DNA from: Antennarius striatus
Taxonomy: Eukaryota; Chordata; Actinopteri; Lophiiformes; Antennariidae
Length of the DNA: 64,000 bases
Direction of reading: 5' to 3'
NCBI RefSeq assembly: GCF_040054535.1
Contig: NC_090797.1
Coordinates: 13,035,001 to 13,099,000, forward strand
Shown here: positions 24,500 to 55,800 of the stretch, piece by piece
Numbering within the stretch: position 1 is the stretch's first letter
Layout of the letters: each line of letters starts with the position of its first letter
The notes under the pieces: generated by a model
Told to the model about the DNA's origin: nothing
The model's input: only the letters and a program-made list of their open reading frames with translations
Database searches by the model: none
Translations under genes and position numbers: made by a program

Positions 24500-24880
24500 T
24501 TACATCCCGCTTCAAAGTGATGATGTATTGTAATTGTCAGTGTTCCTTTGTTCGTCCGTTTGTCCGTCCGTTCGTTCCGATGTCCACCAAATATCTTCGC
24601 AACCGTTGCAGATAGAAAGATGAAACAAGAAGCACATTACGTGGGCAGCAAGTAATGTGCTTGAGAAAACTAGGTCAAGGTCAAATTTCAAACTTTGTGC
24701 ACTCAGTAACCAGATAAAGATAGAAAGACGAGGGAGAAGGCCAGTGTGAGCAAGACCGTAGATCAAAGCTAGTGATTTGATCAATGTCAGTAGGTCAGAG
24801 CACTAGCTTTGATCTTTGACCTATGCAAGTAGGTCAAGGAAAAATTTGAATTCAGGGATGTCGCCGGATGTTGCCGTCTG
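24500..24880. mobile_element. Hairpin-rich dispersed element
   Basis: Contains two perfect inverted repeats: AGCACATTAC at 24631-24640 with its complement at 24652-24661, and GATCAAAGCTAGTG at 24761-24774 with its complement at 24801-24814. It also has GTCCG-rich iterations and repeated AGGTCA half-sites (CTAGGTCAAGGTCAAA, AGTAGGTCA twice). No coding frame. A fold-back or miniature transposon is the likeliest reading. Confidence 0.5.
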
Positions 24881-25825
24881 TGACTGCATTGATTCTTGTT
24901 TTCTGTACGAACAACTTTCTTTTCCTTGTCATTAACAACATAATCTGTTACTCTTGATCACTCTCTTACTGAGAGCACTGTATTCTGAGTTCTTCTTGGT
25001 TTCACGTGGTTTCAAAGCCTCACAATAGAGGACAGAATCAACCTCAGCACCATGACCCCAGCACTATTACCAGCACCGTGAATTGTTTTACTTTCTTTTA
25101 AATTTGATGTAGAAAACTGTGAAAATCATCAAGAGACTTTTCAAAGCGTCCTCAGATCTACTGAGCATTTTAGTGCCTCTCAGCTAATTGTTTTTGTTTG
25201 GCTCCTTCGCTCCTGACTCACCAAATAAAAAGCTGTTGATGTAAGATGTTCATTCCGCTCAACAGCTTTCGTTAATGAAAGGTTAATTCTACAATTACAA
25301 ATGAAATACAAGAAAACCACATTCATATGGTATTCTGCTTCCACAGGAATGGAAGTTGACCAGTGGCCTTCCATTTGCAGTAAGTGGTAACAAGGCAGTG
25401 CCAAGCATCAGGACATGCACTTAAAGGAAACACTATTACCATTCACTTCACATCCCGCTTGGAAGACATCCAGTCACAGATGATTCAACAAAAACTATTT
25501 CACGAGCATTTCACTGACTACAGACTATTACTGTTCCTCCTTACAACTCATTACCTCTTCACTTGGTGGATCTCTATTTATTTGCCTGAAACCACAATTT
25601 TAAAAATAATTATGAATCTTGTTGCTTCACATAAATATTTGCTATCTTATTGATACCTGACTGTGAATTACTTCCGGAAAAAAAATGTTGTGCAAGTTTG
25701 AATCCATTTTATCCTCTTTGTAAGTAGTGAACACTTTTTTGAAAACACCAATAATCACGGGTCTCAGAACCGCTGTGGTTTGAATTACAGTGGATTTCAA
25801 GTCTCACCGACAAAACATAACTACT
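24880..25825. other. Intergenic DNA, no gene seen
   Basis: AT-rich unique sequence. The 89-codon frame at 25384-25653 resembles nothing known. No repeat recognised. Confidence 0.5.
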
Positions 25826-25827
25826 TG

Positions 25828-25915
25828 TGGCGGCGGTGACTGAGTGATAGAGTTGTTAGCGGCAGGTTGGTGATTTGATGCCCAGTCTCTGCAGTCTGCA
25901 TGTCAATGAGCTCAA
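25828..25915 (+). mobile_element. tRNA-derived SINE head, degenerate
   Basis: Resembles the head of common teleost SINE-like repeats: a tRNA-like part with GGTTGGTGATTTGATGCCC (B-box-like) followed by TCTGCAGTCTGCATGTCAAT. Cut off by the GATA microsatellite that starts four bases later. Confidence 0.55.
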
Positions 25916-25917
25916 TG

Positions 25918-26070
<153 letters not shown>

Positions 26071-27170
26071 TTGGTGATGATATTTATCTTTATTTTTGCT
26101 CAATGACTCCGTTTTTTACAAAATGAGAAAGAAAGGCAGTGGAAAAAGCAGCACAAAAAGTAAATATTCAATACCATCATGGAAGAAACAGCCATCGAAT
26201 GAATGAACACGGCTGATAATACTGGATCACCTCAATGGCATGTGTAATAAAAATAAACCAAATTAAAAACAATTCACACCCTGTATATAAAAATAGAGAG
26301 TAATCACAGAGCACTTAAACCTCCAATGAGGCGGCTCGTCTTCCCATCATGTGATTCTAAAAGCAACATTCCCTGATAGTCTGACCCTTATAATGTTACT
26401 CAAAATATTCGGATACAATTTGGTTCGTTTGACCAGTCCTTCATACTGAATGATCCAGAATGTAAGGAGCACTTTTCTGTGTTATGTTCATCCCATCAGT
26501 CAAGTTTTGGAATTCTCCATGATCATCAATGCAGAAGACGAGAGAAATATTAAAAAACAAGCAAATGTAATGTAAATATGAAAACTCTGAAAAGAAATGA
26601 TCTGGAAATAAAAAATAAGAACTTAATTCAAAACCTTTGAACAATTTGCTTGTGGGGTAATTTCTAAGACCTAAAGAACCCAGAGAGAATCCTATGGAAC
26701 ACACAAGGTCAGGACCTCTGGACCTTTTTCCTGTGAAGCGAAAGTGCTAATAATTCACCCCCCCCCCCCCAGATATTTATTTAACTGCTGAACAATGTTG
26801 TAATGTTAATGAACAAAACATTTCTGGATCTGAATATTGATATCTACCTACAACAAAATGTCAGGGATTAAAAATTTGAGGTTATGTGGTTTCCTATGTT
26901 TCACATTTTCCTGCTGATTAACAAATGGATGTTGGTGAAAGCAGGGGCAGTTAAAACAACATAAGAGATGTAAAGCGTCAAATGAAAAAAAAGTTAATCT
27001 TTTGTTCAATTAGTCTATATACCTCTATATACCTGTATATACAATATATGTTTATATATAACTATTTATTCTTCTATTTATCTGTAATCTCCTTGCTCTT
27101 TTTAATTTTAATTCATCCACTCTAGTCTCACTTTTTTGAGTTATGTTCTACTGCAGAGTGACTAACAAAA
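26071..27170. other. Intergenic DNA, no gene seen
   Basis: AT-rich DNA with a C-run (26757-26770) and TATATA clusters near 27015-27060. Nothing coding was recognised. Confidence 0.5.
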
Positions 27171-27214
27171 ACCAATTTTCCCCTTGGAGATTATTAAAGG
27201 TTTTTAATTCTAAT

Positions 27215-27275
27215 AATACAGATCGATTCGCTGTGGCGACCCCTGAAGTGAAAAGCTGAAAGGAAAAAAAGAAGA
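27215..27275 (+). mobile_element. RTE-like LINE 3' tail
   Basis: GATTCGCTGTGGCGACCCCT then AGTGAAAAGCTGAAAGG and an A-rich end. Its reverse complement matches 29590-29640, so it is the 3' terminus of the same LINE family, inserted on the + strand. Confidence 0.75.
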
Positions 27276-27279
27276 ATTC

Positions 27280-27989
27280 TAATCGACAGTTTTCTTTGAA
27301 TCCACCATAGATCTATTGCACAAAACAGTAAATTTTGATCCAGAACAGTCAGGATTTTTTGTGAGATTTATTGATTTGTGTTCTTGTTTCTTAGGTGACT
27401 GTGAGTAGGGATGTAGGTAGAGGTTAAAATTCAGGAGAGAAGCCTGAAAGCAAAAAAAAAAAAAAAAAAAGGTTTGAAAAAACAAAAAAAATCAGTGTTT
27501 TAACATAAATGAAAGGGGTGGTGCAAAGGAGGTGGAAGCAAGACAAAATACAATAGGTTTTGGTAAAAGGGGTCCAGTTAACGGGAAACTGCGTGTGTTC
27601 ACATTCGTCACCAGATGATTCATCCACGCTTCCGTCGATGCTGAGGTCACACAGAGGAGGTCTTTAAATGACGAGCGTATCTTTGTGTCAGACGGGACCC
27701 CGTGGGTTCAGATCTTGATAGGGCAAGACAACACAAGATGTGTGTCTCCGCTGCAGTGAACAAACACAGATCTGTGGTTGATATTAAAATGAAACGGTCT
27801 GGCTGCTGATTGCTCACACTGTAATAATTCATATCCCATAAAACTTATACAAAGTTAACCTCAGGCGTGGATGCATTCGAGTTCCAGACTTCTGTACCCC
27901 AAATTCATTTGCATCATATTGATATCAGACATGTAATCATTTATAATAGGTGCCAAAAAAAAAAAAAGCCTTTAGGTCTGTTTAATGGA
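27280..27989. other. Upstream flank of mkln1, no gene seen
   Basis: Holds A-runs at 27453-27470 and 27956-27967 and otherwise unique DNA. No exon or transposon was recognised. Confidence 0.5.
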
Positions 27990-28175
27990 TCAGGTCTCTC
28001 TTTTTCTCAGCATAGGTTCAAATATTAAAGGGAATAACCAAGTGTGGGTTCGAACCCTCTGTCTGTGAAGACCGCAGCGCGTGTCCGCCCCTGTGACTCC
28101 AGGTACTGTCTCTTTAAGGGCCGTCCCCGCTCGCGCCATGCTCACCGCCCACTGCTTGTTATTTTCTGCAACAAG
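27990..28175 (+). promoter_or_regulatory. mkln1: Probable mkln1 core promoter and 5' UTR
   Basis: This locally CpG-rich stretch sits immediately before the mkln1 start codon. No TATA box is visible. The sequence around the start, CAAGATGGCTG, resembles the YY1 consensus AAGATGGC, a common downstream initiator element in TATA-less vertebrate housekeeping promoters. The exact transcription start cannot be read from sequence. An upstream ATG at 28138 would open an out-of-frame reading frame overlapping the muskelin start if it is transcribed. Confidence 0.5.
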
Positions 28176-46921
<18,746 letters not shown>

Positions 46922-47144
46922 CCCCCCACCATTTCCATCTCACCAACCACTCTTCATCACCATGTGAACTGCGTACCCCCCCCCCTCGCCACCCCACCCC
47001 CCCATACGGCCGGCAGGACGGCGAACAGAGAGACCAGATATTTTTCTATTCCTGAACCCTGCTGGTGGGATTCCGCTGCGTCTGCTGTCCAGGTCTGCAG
47101 GACATGACGGTGAGAGGTGGAAAAACACAGTGAAACAACTCACC

Positions 47145-47182
<38 letters not shown>

Positions 47183-47886
47183 CGTGTGTGTGTGAGTGAG
47201 TGGTTTCTTTTCCTTTTGATTTGCTTGCTAACGAATATTTATTGGAGCATGCGTTGCCCCATTTATCTCTGCCAAACATTGCTTGTGTTTTTGGAAAAAA
47301 GAAAATTAATGCCAAAAAAGATGATTTGCATTTTTTTTAAAGTTGTTGGATTTGTGCATCAACACCACCCCCACCACCCCCCCTTGGGGACACATGTACA
47401 GCAGCAACAGATGAGGAGGTGAACTTTGAGAACAATTTGAACGATGAGACGCTGTGACAATAATCCAGGAAACTCCTGGTTTCAGCGTCTCCTGTTTGAC
47501 GGATTACGTAGTTTGCTTTTTGAGACACTAGTCCTTATTTATGACCATAAACGCAAAAAATATATGAAAGTGTGAACATTACAGGAATGATTCCGTGGGA
47601 TAAAGTTTTTATGTCTAAAGTATTTTGATTTTTGGTGCTATCCTTGTAAATCTTTCCGATTACAATTTGATTTACTACAGGAAACAAGTTCAGTTGTTTT
47701 CTCCACAGTAATTAATAAGAATAATGGATAATCCTGAGAGATTAAACGCTTTAAAGCTGTGTAAATATACATCCAGGATGCTTGATGGAGTGAATGTGGA
47801 CTCATGTTCTTTTCTGTCCCGCGTCATCAGAAGTTAGACTTTCTGTTTAACTCTTCATTAGTTATGGGAAAGCTTGATAAACGAAG

Positions 47887-47917
<31 letters not shown>

Positions 47918-50585
47918 CTTGTGTGTGTGTGAATGCAGCGCTGATGCCGGTTATCAGGTTTGACTGTGCTGTTTGTCGTACGTACGTCGTCCTGATGTCC
48001 CCTCTGCTCCATGAATGAGTGAGTGAAAGATTCGGCGTAGCTGCCACGTCACACAGAAAACGTCACGAGTCGTTGAGTTTTAACGAACTGGTAGGGAATG
48101 GATTGATGAAGATGACGACGAGGCATCCTTGGAAGCACAGATTGAATGTCAAGGTTTATGGGATCTAGGTTGTGGGATGTGAAACAACGTTGACACACGT
48201 CACAGGTCTTCTGTTGAAGGGTTTCCATCAGCTGGAAGCAAAGCCTTTGTTGCGTGAGAGGGTTTCAGTGGCCTTTGTGTTTACCTACCTGTCAGTATTT
48301 CTGTATCTGTTGGAACATTAAGAATGCATCAACTGACCCCAGATCAGGTGAAAGTTGACTCCATCTGAAGTGGAAATTTCTCACCGAGGGTTGATGGAAA
48401 GGTGAAATCGAGTCGGTGTGACGTCACTCTGCATTCCGCCATCCTAATCCTAGACACTCTTTGTGCCGTGTGTTTTTATTACATTCTGGTCAGTGAGCCA
48501 AGAAACTGAAAGAGAAGTCATTGTTTCTGCTAAAACCTTCCTGGCGTCACATCCTCTTTTGTGTTTCCAAAATGTCAAATGACTCTAATGTAACATTAAC
48601 GCAGGAAAGGCACAAACTCTGTTAGCGTTAGCCTCTGGAGGCTATGTACTGCTCCACGTGTTTGCATTGTTCCTGTTTTGGGTTATCGTCGGTATTCTGG
48701 TGAAGTAGTGACCGATGTATGGAGAGGAGCTTCACTGTGATGCGTTCATGTTCGCCTCTGAAGGGCAGCGAACCCCTGCTGTGTCTCAGGATCCAAAGGT
48801 GGAGAAAGGTTGTAGCATTCCTGCTTAGGAGATCATTGTAGATCTCATGTCTGTACAGCAAATATGAATCTACCTCCAACAGCCAGTCTGGGAACAAGGA
48901 TGAACTCTGGGGGACGGGGGGTGGGGTGTTCACATCCAAGCAACACAGGACAGGAAGTCCATTTCTAGAGTTCACTCAGAAACCAGGAGGAGTGCAGAAG
49001 AAGAAAGTCGTTTCAGCGATCAGCCCGTAATCCAAGCTAGCTGTGGTCCCTTTTCCCATCTTTATGCTAAGCTAAGCACCGTTTAACGCTAGCTTTGTGG
49101 TTTCATTTATTGTGAAATGTCGTGGGACTGCTGTTTGGAGATGTTTGTGGGGGGGAGGGGGGGTTCTTTGTGTTCCTGTTAGCACCAGGACGTCACTCCT
49201 GACGTAACGGGAAGAGTCGGGCGCCCGGTGGGTGGTAACACTAACATGTAGCTGTCAGGACTTTAAACACAACACAAAATCCACAAATCTTTGCACGTAA
49301 ACTAATTGTTAAAAATCACTACATTGTTTTTGATAGGTGATAAGATGTCTCTAAATCTACTCAAATGTATTATTGGTATTTACCCACATCTTTATGGAAA
49401 TGTGACTCCTATAAAATTGAAATGCACTTATTAAGGATTCCCTCATAGATGCATCATTTATGATAAATGTTTTTAAGTTTGCAGAGGAATTTTTTTTTCT
49501 TAAAAAAGTAAAGTCCTTTATTTTAAGCGTCAGACCGGAACGTTTATTAAGACTCAATGGAAATGATCAATTCTTGAAATGCATTTACAGTAATGTGGAG
49601 AAGGGAGAACCTAATCATGGTTTTAATGGTGCGTTCACAGAATCCTTGGAAGTTCCCATTCCCACAGTTGGGAACTGATTTTCCCAATTTGTTCAGGAGC
49701 TTTTGAACGTGTTGAAGCTCAATTTTTGTCCCCACGTCGACTTAGTTGGTGTAAACTAATTCAATTTTATGATTTGATGTTAGCATTCTGACTCGAGGCA
49801 CTGCTCAAGTGAAATTCCTTAGTCAGCAGTTCATCTTTCCTTTTCCTCTGCCAACACTTGAATGCACCATAATCTCTCGTGTTCTTATTTATGCTTTGAC
49901 AGACGTTTCCATGAAGTGCACTATTGTGTTAAACGTCAGACCTCCTCAGGCTGTAGTTGACTGTGATTCTGGGTGCGCTGCTACTGTAGCTCTCATCACT
50001 CTGAATGACCTCTGGAGACGAGGAGCTTCCAGGTCAATGTCAGTAGGGTTTGATAGGCTTTCTGCTCCGGCTACATGTTAAATGTTTTCAGTTGCTAAAA
50101 GAAATAATTAAGAAAAGTTAAACCTGCAACAATTCATTTCATTACAACCAGGATCATTACAACCCCCCCCCCCACCTCCCCCAGGGCAACAGGGCAGTGA
50201 TGGTACCAACAACAAGTCTAATGCCAGTGGACACTGCTGTGTAAATTTTAGGGCTCATGCTTGTTGTAGCATTTATTTTTATTTTTTGCCACAAGAAAAA
50301 TATTAATTGAAAGCACATTTGTAAAAAAAAAAAAAAATCAAGCATAAAAAAAGACCAAAAAAAAGCCAAATACTATTTAACTTTTTTGCTCTTTTTGGAG
50401 TAAATGCCCCTCCACATGACGTTACTCTGTCTCACCCGTCTCATGGTGTCCTGGGTGGAAGTTTTGAGGCTGGTACTGTGGGATCAATGAGCACTTCTCT
50501 GTGGATAAAGTGAATGTGTAAAAGCCCTGTAGTCTGGCGTTGTATGTAATGTACATAATGAATAAAGATTGTATTTTGTTCAAGT
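46922..50585 (+). other. mkln1: mkln1 3' UTR
   Basis: About 3.6 kb follows the stop codon without a recognisable gene, ending at the polyadenylation signal AATAAA (50561-50566) and a downstream GT-rich tail. It holds TG microsatellites at about 47152-47190 and 47887-47930, C-runs at about 46976-47002, and no clear transposon. A UGUA-type element, TGTACATA at 50550-50557, lies just before the poly(A) signal; it fits CFIm and Pumilio consensus sites. The extent is inferred from the signal, not from transcripts. Confidence 0.7.
50561..50566 (+). terminator. mkln1: Polyadenylation signal of mkln1
   Basis: A canonical AATAAA preceded by TGTA motifs and followed within 10-20 bases by GTATTTTGTT, the usual layout of a vertebrate cleavage and polyadenylation site. 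It is the first canonical hexamer seen after the stop codon on this strand. Confidence 0.75.
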
Positions 50586-50674
50586 TTTCCTACCTGTCGT
50601 CTGTTTCTGCCCTCTAGTGGTCATATCCAGACATCACACATGGGTGCACAAGAAGAAAACTACTGTACTCTTGG

Positions 50675-52655
50675 GTGGAAAAAACGGTTCCTTTATTTGC
50701 AATTCTGAATAGGTAGAACGAAATGATTGCCATGGCAACCAAACACTTTACAGCTTCCAGTGTGTCAGACCCCTGTTGTTTGCTTTCAGCAGCAAACAAA
50801 CCATAAATAGATAAAATACTGCTAATGTACTTTTGGTGAAAATAGTACAGCTATAATAAAAGTGAAATAAGCACACAAACACATTAGAAAAAAAATGGAT
50901 TGGAGTGCCAAAGGTGATGGATTCACTACTGAATATGTAAATATATATTAACTTATTGTTTAAAGAGAAGACATTTATTAAACTTCATGAAGAAAACTGT
51001 TTATTCAGAGGCAAAACGTTTTATCTGATTGTTTACATTTTATGACATTTCATCGTGGCATCCAATGAGATGTTTCTTTTCAGAAAATATGGAATATAAT
51101 TCTATTTATGCTAATCTTTTCTGTTTGTCTTTTCCTCATCTATCCTATCAGTGATAATTCTGTCCTTCATCTATATAATCATTACAGCTTCTGTGGGTTT
51201 TCCCTTTATTTCCCAAGGTTCTCCTGAGTTCCTTATTTTTGTTCAACATGAGGTACTTCTGTTTTTTTCTTCACCCCCCTCAGTTGGTTCTTGAGTCAGG
51301 AGAATTAATGAAAAGGTAATAACCAAATTTCACAAAATGTGGTTTTGGTGCTCAGCTTGAGACGCATAAATCCTCCATTTCTTTCGCTTTGTAAGACATT
51401 TTTAAATTGAATTTAATTACACAAGCTACTGGAGCAATTCATGGATTATCCTTCTAGATATCCATAGATTATCTAGAAAGACGCGTCCTTTATCATACAG
51501 AGCCCTTCAAAACCGTCCCTTATTAGATGACCTTTATTGACCTGTTGTATTATAACATGACTAGAGATCAGGAGGTTTAGCTTCTGTCTCCTACAGGTTT
51601 AGGACTGCATTCAGATGAATAGAACGGTCCAGCTCTGGTGTTTGGAACTGGTGCCATTCCGGTGTGTGTAGATAAAAGATAGATCTGTGTTGACTAAAGT
51701 CAACTAGACTAGTAAGTCTGAAGATTTCTTTATTAAAATTGATGCTTGTCCCCATCCTAACCCAGTTAATCTCTTCGGACTTGACATGTTTTGTTTTTTG
51801 AGAAGGTGCAATTGTTGGCCTACGAATACCTTGACTTTGTATACCAATAAATCCACATGGATGAGAAGGACACGCTGCAGTGGGGCACCTCCAACCTCCC
51901 ACCAAGGTTCAGCTGAACTAACCTGGACAGAAAGGGTGGAAGTTACTGGTTTCATCCCCGTCTCAAGCTCAACTCTGCTAACTAGTTTTGAGGATAATCC
52001 ATTGATGTGGAGAGAAGCTGCTAACGGACGCCATCACGACTGACGTGGACGTGACGGCGGCGGCGGAGCTACGGACGCTGGTGATGTGTCCGCTCAGGCT
52101 GCGTGGAGTCGAACCCTCTCAGACCAGAGGGGGGGGAGGTCCATCAGGATGCTTTAACGATCCTGAGGTCGTCTATCTCTAAGTTTCTAGGCTGAGGACC
52201 CAGCTGATGTCTTGTTACGTCTCTCATCTTCCTCCTAGGCATCCAGAGCAAAGAGCTCTTCATCGCTTGGAGAGAATAACATAAAAAATATATTTACAGG
52301 TGCTTGTGCACGTCTCTCTTTTCACGAGTTCAGTAAAAGAAAGTGCACTCCTTGAAGGTCAGGGGCACTTAAAGGTTTTATAATTTTAAATTGTGCTCTG
52401 AAGGAAGTCACACTTTTGTCTAGAAACTACAGAAGAGGCACACGGTGATTGATTCGTGTCGATTTTAAACGTGTTAGACTTTAAAGGCCGCAGTGTTGGA
52501 TTTCCTCCTTCCTTTCTCCTCAAAGTCATTTCTGTTTGTGACGTGAGAGCTGGTTGCTTCTATAGGATCTACTGGATAATCCCAGGGTCAGGAGTGTGTA
52601 GTGAACTGTGTGGATTCTTTAGTCTATTATGGTCTGTCTTCATCCCTTCCGGTCT
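50675..52655 (-). other. podxl: Probable podxl 3' UTR
   Basis: No gene is recognisable here. Minus-strand AATAAA hexamers occur at about 51729-51734, 51204-51209 and 50692-50697, so the end is ambiguous. The most distal would place the podxl cleavage site only about 90 bp from that of mkln1. G- and C-runs (52127-52135) and a GGC triplet stretch (about 52055-52066) are the only other features seen. Confidence 0.45.
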
Positions 52656-52850
52656 CTACAGGTGGGTGTCCTCTTCGTCAGGTATGTCCTCCTTTATCAG
52701 GTTGTCTATGGGGACGATCCAGCTGTCGTTGAACTCTCCGTTCAGCGCCATCTTCTTCTCCTGCATCTCGGGCTGCACCTCCATCACTTCAAGTGTGGGG
52801 TTGTCATGGTAACCGTTCTCCACCGTGTGCAGCTCCTCCGTCAGGTGTTG
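52656..52850 (-). CDS. podxl: podxl cytoplasmic tail exon, ends in PDZ-binding DTHL
   Basis: Encodes [19 protein letters not shown] then [29 protein letters not shown] and DEEDTHL before TAG at 52656-52658. The tail closely matches mammalian podocalyxin ([34 protein letters not shown]). DTHL binds the NHERF1/2 PDZ domains. This exon alone identifies the gene. Confidence 0.96.
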   Translation of the reverse strand, partial: QHLTEELHTVENGYHDNPTLEVMEVQPEMQEKKMALNGEFNDSWIVPIDNLIKEDIPDEEDTHL

Positions 52851-55800
52851 CTGTCAAACAAACCAAATTGGAGAAAGGGTTCGGACTGGGATGAAACATT
52901 TCTGATATAAAGATAATGAAAGTAAAGATGAATAAATAAACAGCTTGAGATGGAAAAACCAGGTATAAGAAGCATTTTGAAGTAACAAGGAAGCTACAGA
53001 TAGTTAATGAGCAGCTCTAAAAGAGCGTCCAGAGCACATCTCAGCTCCATCTGTATTTTTTTAAATCATTAATTTTATTCTTTCTCCTTTTCCCCCACCT
53101 AGAAACCGCGAAGTTGTGACTCCGATCTAACGTCACGATTAGTTCACGTATGAATTCTTCGTCTTTGGTTTATCATCCTTTATGTAGGAGAATGTCCCAC
53201 CTGGGTTTCGCCGTAGGGTTTGCGGTGGTGGGAGGCGCAAACGGCGAGGATGACGATCATGATGAGCAGAGCGCCGCAGGAGGCCAGGATGGCGATCAGG
53301 GTTTTGTTGTCTTTTGGTTTCTTTAAAAGTAGGAAGAAGAAAAAAAAGTGACTTTAAAAAAATCTGACGCTACACGCGTTTACACTGGGGAAATAAACAC
53401 GACTTATACATATGAAGGTGTTACCGTGGTGATGTCGTCGTAATACTGGGTTGCCAGGCTGGTTGTTACTGTAAGAAAAAATATTAGTTCATTTTGTTAA
53501 CAAATCCTGGATTCACTTTTTCTGTGTGAGGAAGAGGAAGAGGAAGATGCTTCACCTTTGCCGTTTATCTCCACGTGGTCAAACTGGATCTTCCCGTTTC
53601 TCCGTCGCCACGTCAGGCTGCAGTTTCCATCTTGTAAATTCGCCATCAGGCGTCTGCACAGCTCCACCAGATCCTTCTCCTCCTCCTTCTGAAGGTGACA
53701 TGACACGTGTGTACAGTAATCCCCTCCGCTCACGCCGTTCATCACGTCCGAACCGTCACACGAACACGTCACGACGGGAAGGCCAGAGGTCACGGCTGAG
53801 GCCGGCGCTTCCTCATGTGTGGATTAATTCTGGTGTATTATAGCATGTACTAGTAGTATAGTAGTGTTGGCATCCATTGAGGGAGGGGGGGCATATGAAA
53901 GTGTTGTGGGAACAAAGGAAATGAGTGAAAGACAGGAAGGCTTCCCAATAAGACACTTTTTCCACCCACAGACTGGAATCCCAAGCTTCACTGTTTCCTG
54001 TCCTCCTGCTGCGAACAGTTGGACTGTTCTGAGATCAGTTCCAGTGTTCTACATTATTCATGTATATAGACTTTGATTTGATCACATTAATATTTAATTA
54101 TCAGCATATAGATCATAACAGGAACAGATTCTCATCACATTCTGTAGATCAGGGGGGGTCAAACTCATTGTCACCGAGGGGCCACATCAGCATCACGTCT
54201 GTCCTCAAAGGGCCAGATGTAACTAATAAATGTAACTAAATGTAGCAGTTTAATGTAAAATAAATGTAACTACTCCTTAATGTTAAATAACTTTTATTAC
54301 TTATACAAGTTACAAATATTAGTTACACAGAAAAATATATTTATTTTCTCTATTATAACATCAGTATTTTTAATTTTTTTAGGTTATTAAACCCACAGAA
54401 CTCCATCAATCACGCATCAAACTATCCAATGAATAAAGAAAAATAACATCAAACACAAGTTTGGACATTAACTTTATATAAAATGCTTTTTTTAGAGTTC
54501 AAAATGGGCTGAATTACTGCATTGTGGGAAATGTAGTTTTTGGTCAAAGCACACTTTTGACTGATTTACTTTTAGACGCTCTGACCTTTAACGCTCTTGT
54601 GAGCCACATTAAATGATGCGTAGGGGGCCACATGTGGCCCCCGGGCCTTGGGTTGGACACATGTGTTATTATAGAGGGTTTATGTTCAGACGGAGAATCT
54701 TACCTCGTGTCTGGTGTGGAGTGTGACCTGCAGAGAAACACAGAGACACGAGCGTCAGTCAGCGTCCGTTTGTCTGTCTGTCGGTGTGAACGTGTCCACA
54801 GACACCACGTCTCACCACCAGCGTCTTCGGCTGATCTTCTGTGATGGTCGCGCTGCCGGTCATGGGGGTGAGGTCTGGAGTTGGGGGGGTTTGCTGGGGT
54901 GTGGTTGCAGCTTGGGTTCCCAGAGTCTCTGCAGTGGGTAGTCCTGCTTTGTCCGGGGTGGACGGGGTATTTGTGGTCCCAGTCGGCTCCGAGGCCCCCG
55001 TCTGCTCGTTGCTGGTGGACGCGGCAGTCGCCTCCTCCGTACCTGTCAATGATGGGGTGATGGGGGGGGGGGGTTTATCAGGATGGATAGCGACATCTGG
55101 CTTCACTTCAGTTTGGAATTTGCCAGTTTAAACAAGTCATGATGGTTTAAAATCCAACATGGAATTCAAAATAAAAGCATTTATTAAATCCACTGAGGCT
55201 GAACATTCAAAGGATGTTTTCTGTTGGTTTCCAGATTAATTGAATCTTTAAAAACCATCAAAAAATCGTTTAGACTCCATTTTATGTTTTGTTTCTTTCT
55301 CTATAAATGAAACAATCGGATGCGTTTGATTTTAAAACCAACAGCCCTTAAACTCCCATCAGGCCTTGCGTTCTCATTCTCAGGTTATTGGTCGGACATA
55401 CCTGCGATGCTGACCTCCGGGCTCGTCGTCATAGCGACGGTAGTGCGAAGCACGGACTGATCCTCCGCTGTGTGGCCGTCCGTTGAGTCTTTCGGGACGC
55501 CGGTGGTCCCCCCGCTGTCGGTGTTTCCTGGTTGACTGACGGACGCGACGGCTTCGGTGGTCTTATCGGTCAAAACGGCTTCAGATGTTGCTACGGCGGT
55601 GACTTGAGGGGGTGTCGCTGAAGGTCCATCGGTGCCCCCCATCGGCGCTTGGCTGACGATGACGGTCAGGCTGGAGGTGGCGGCAGCAGGACTGACATCG
55701 CCCAGAGTCGGGGCGGCTCCAGAGTCCGTCGTGATTGGTGCGTCTGTGGGGATCGTTGCTTGTGGTTGGTCTGACACCGGTGTGGATGTGGCCCTGGATG

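Noticed and set aside
28040..28062. GGGTTCGAACCC resembling a tRNA B box/T arm
   Set aside because: No A box or cloverleaf arms at the needed distance upstream; it sits in the mkln1 promoter region.
48628..48975. 115-codon minus-strand frame within the mkln1 3' UTR
   Set aside because: No recognisable motif, no transcript signals and antisense to a UTR; treated as chance.
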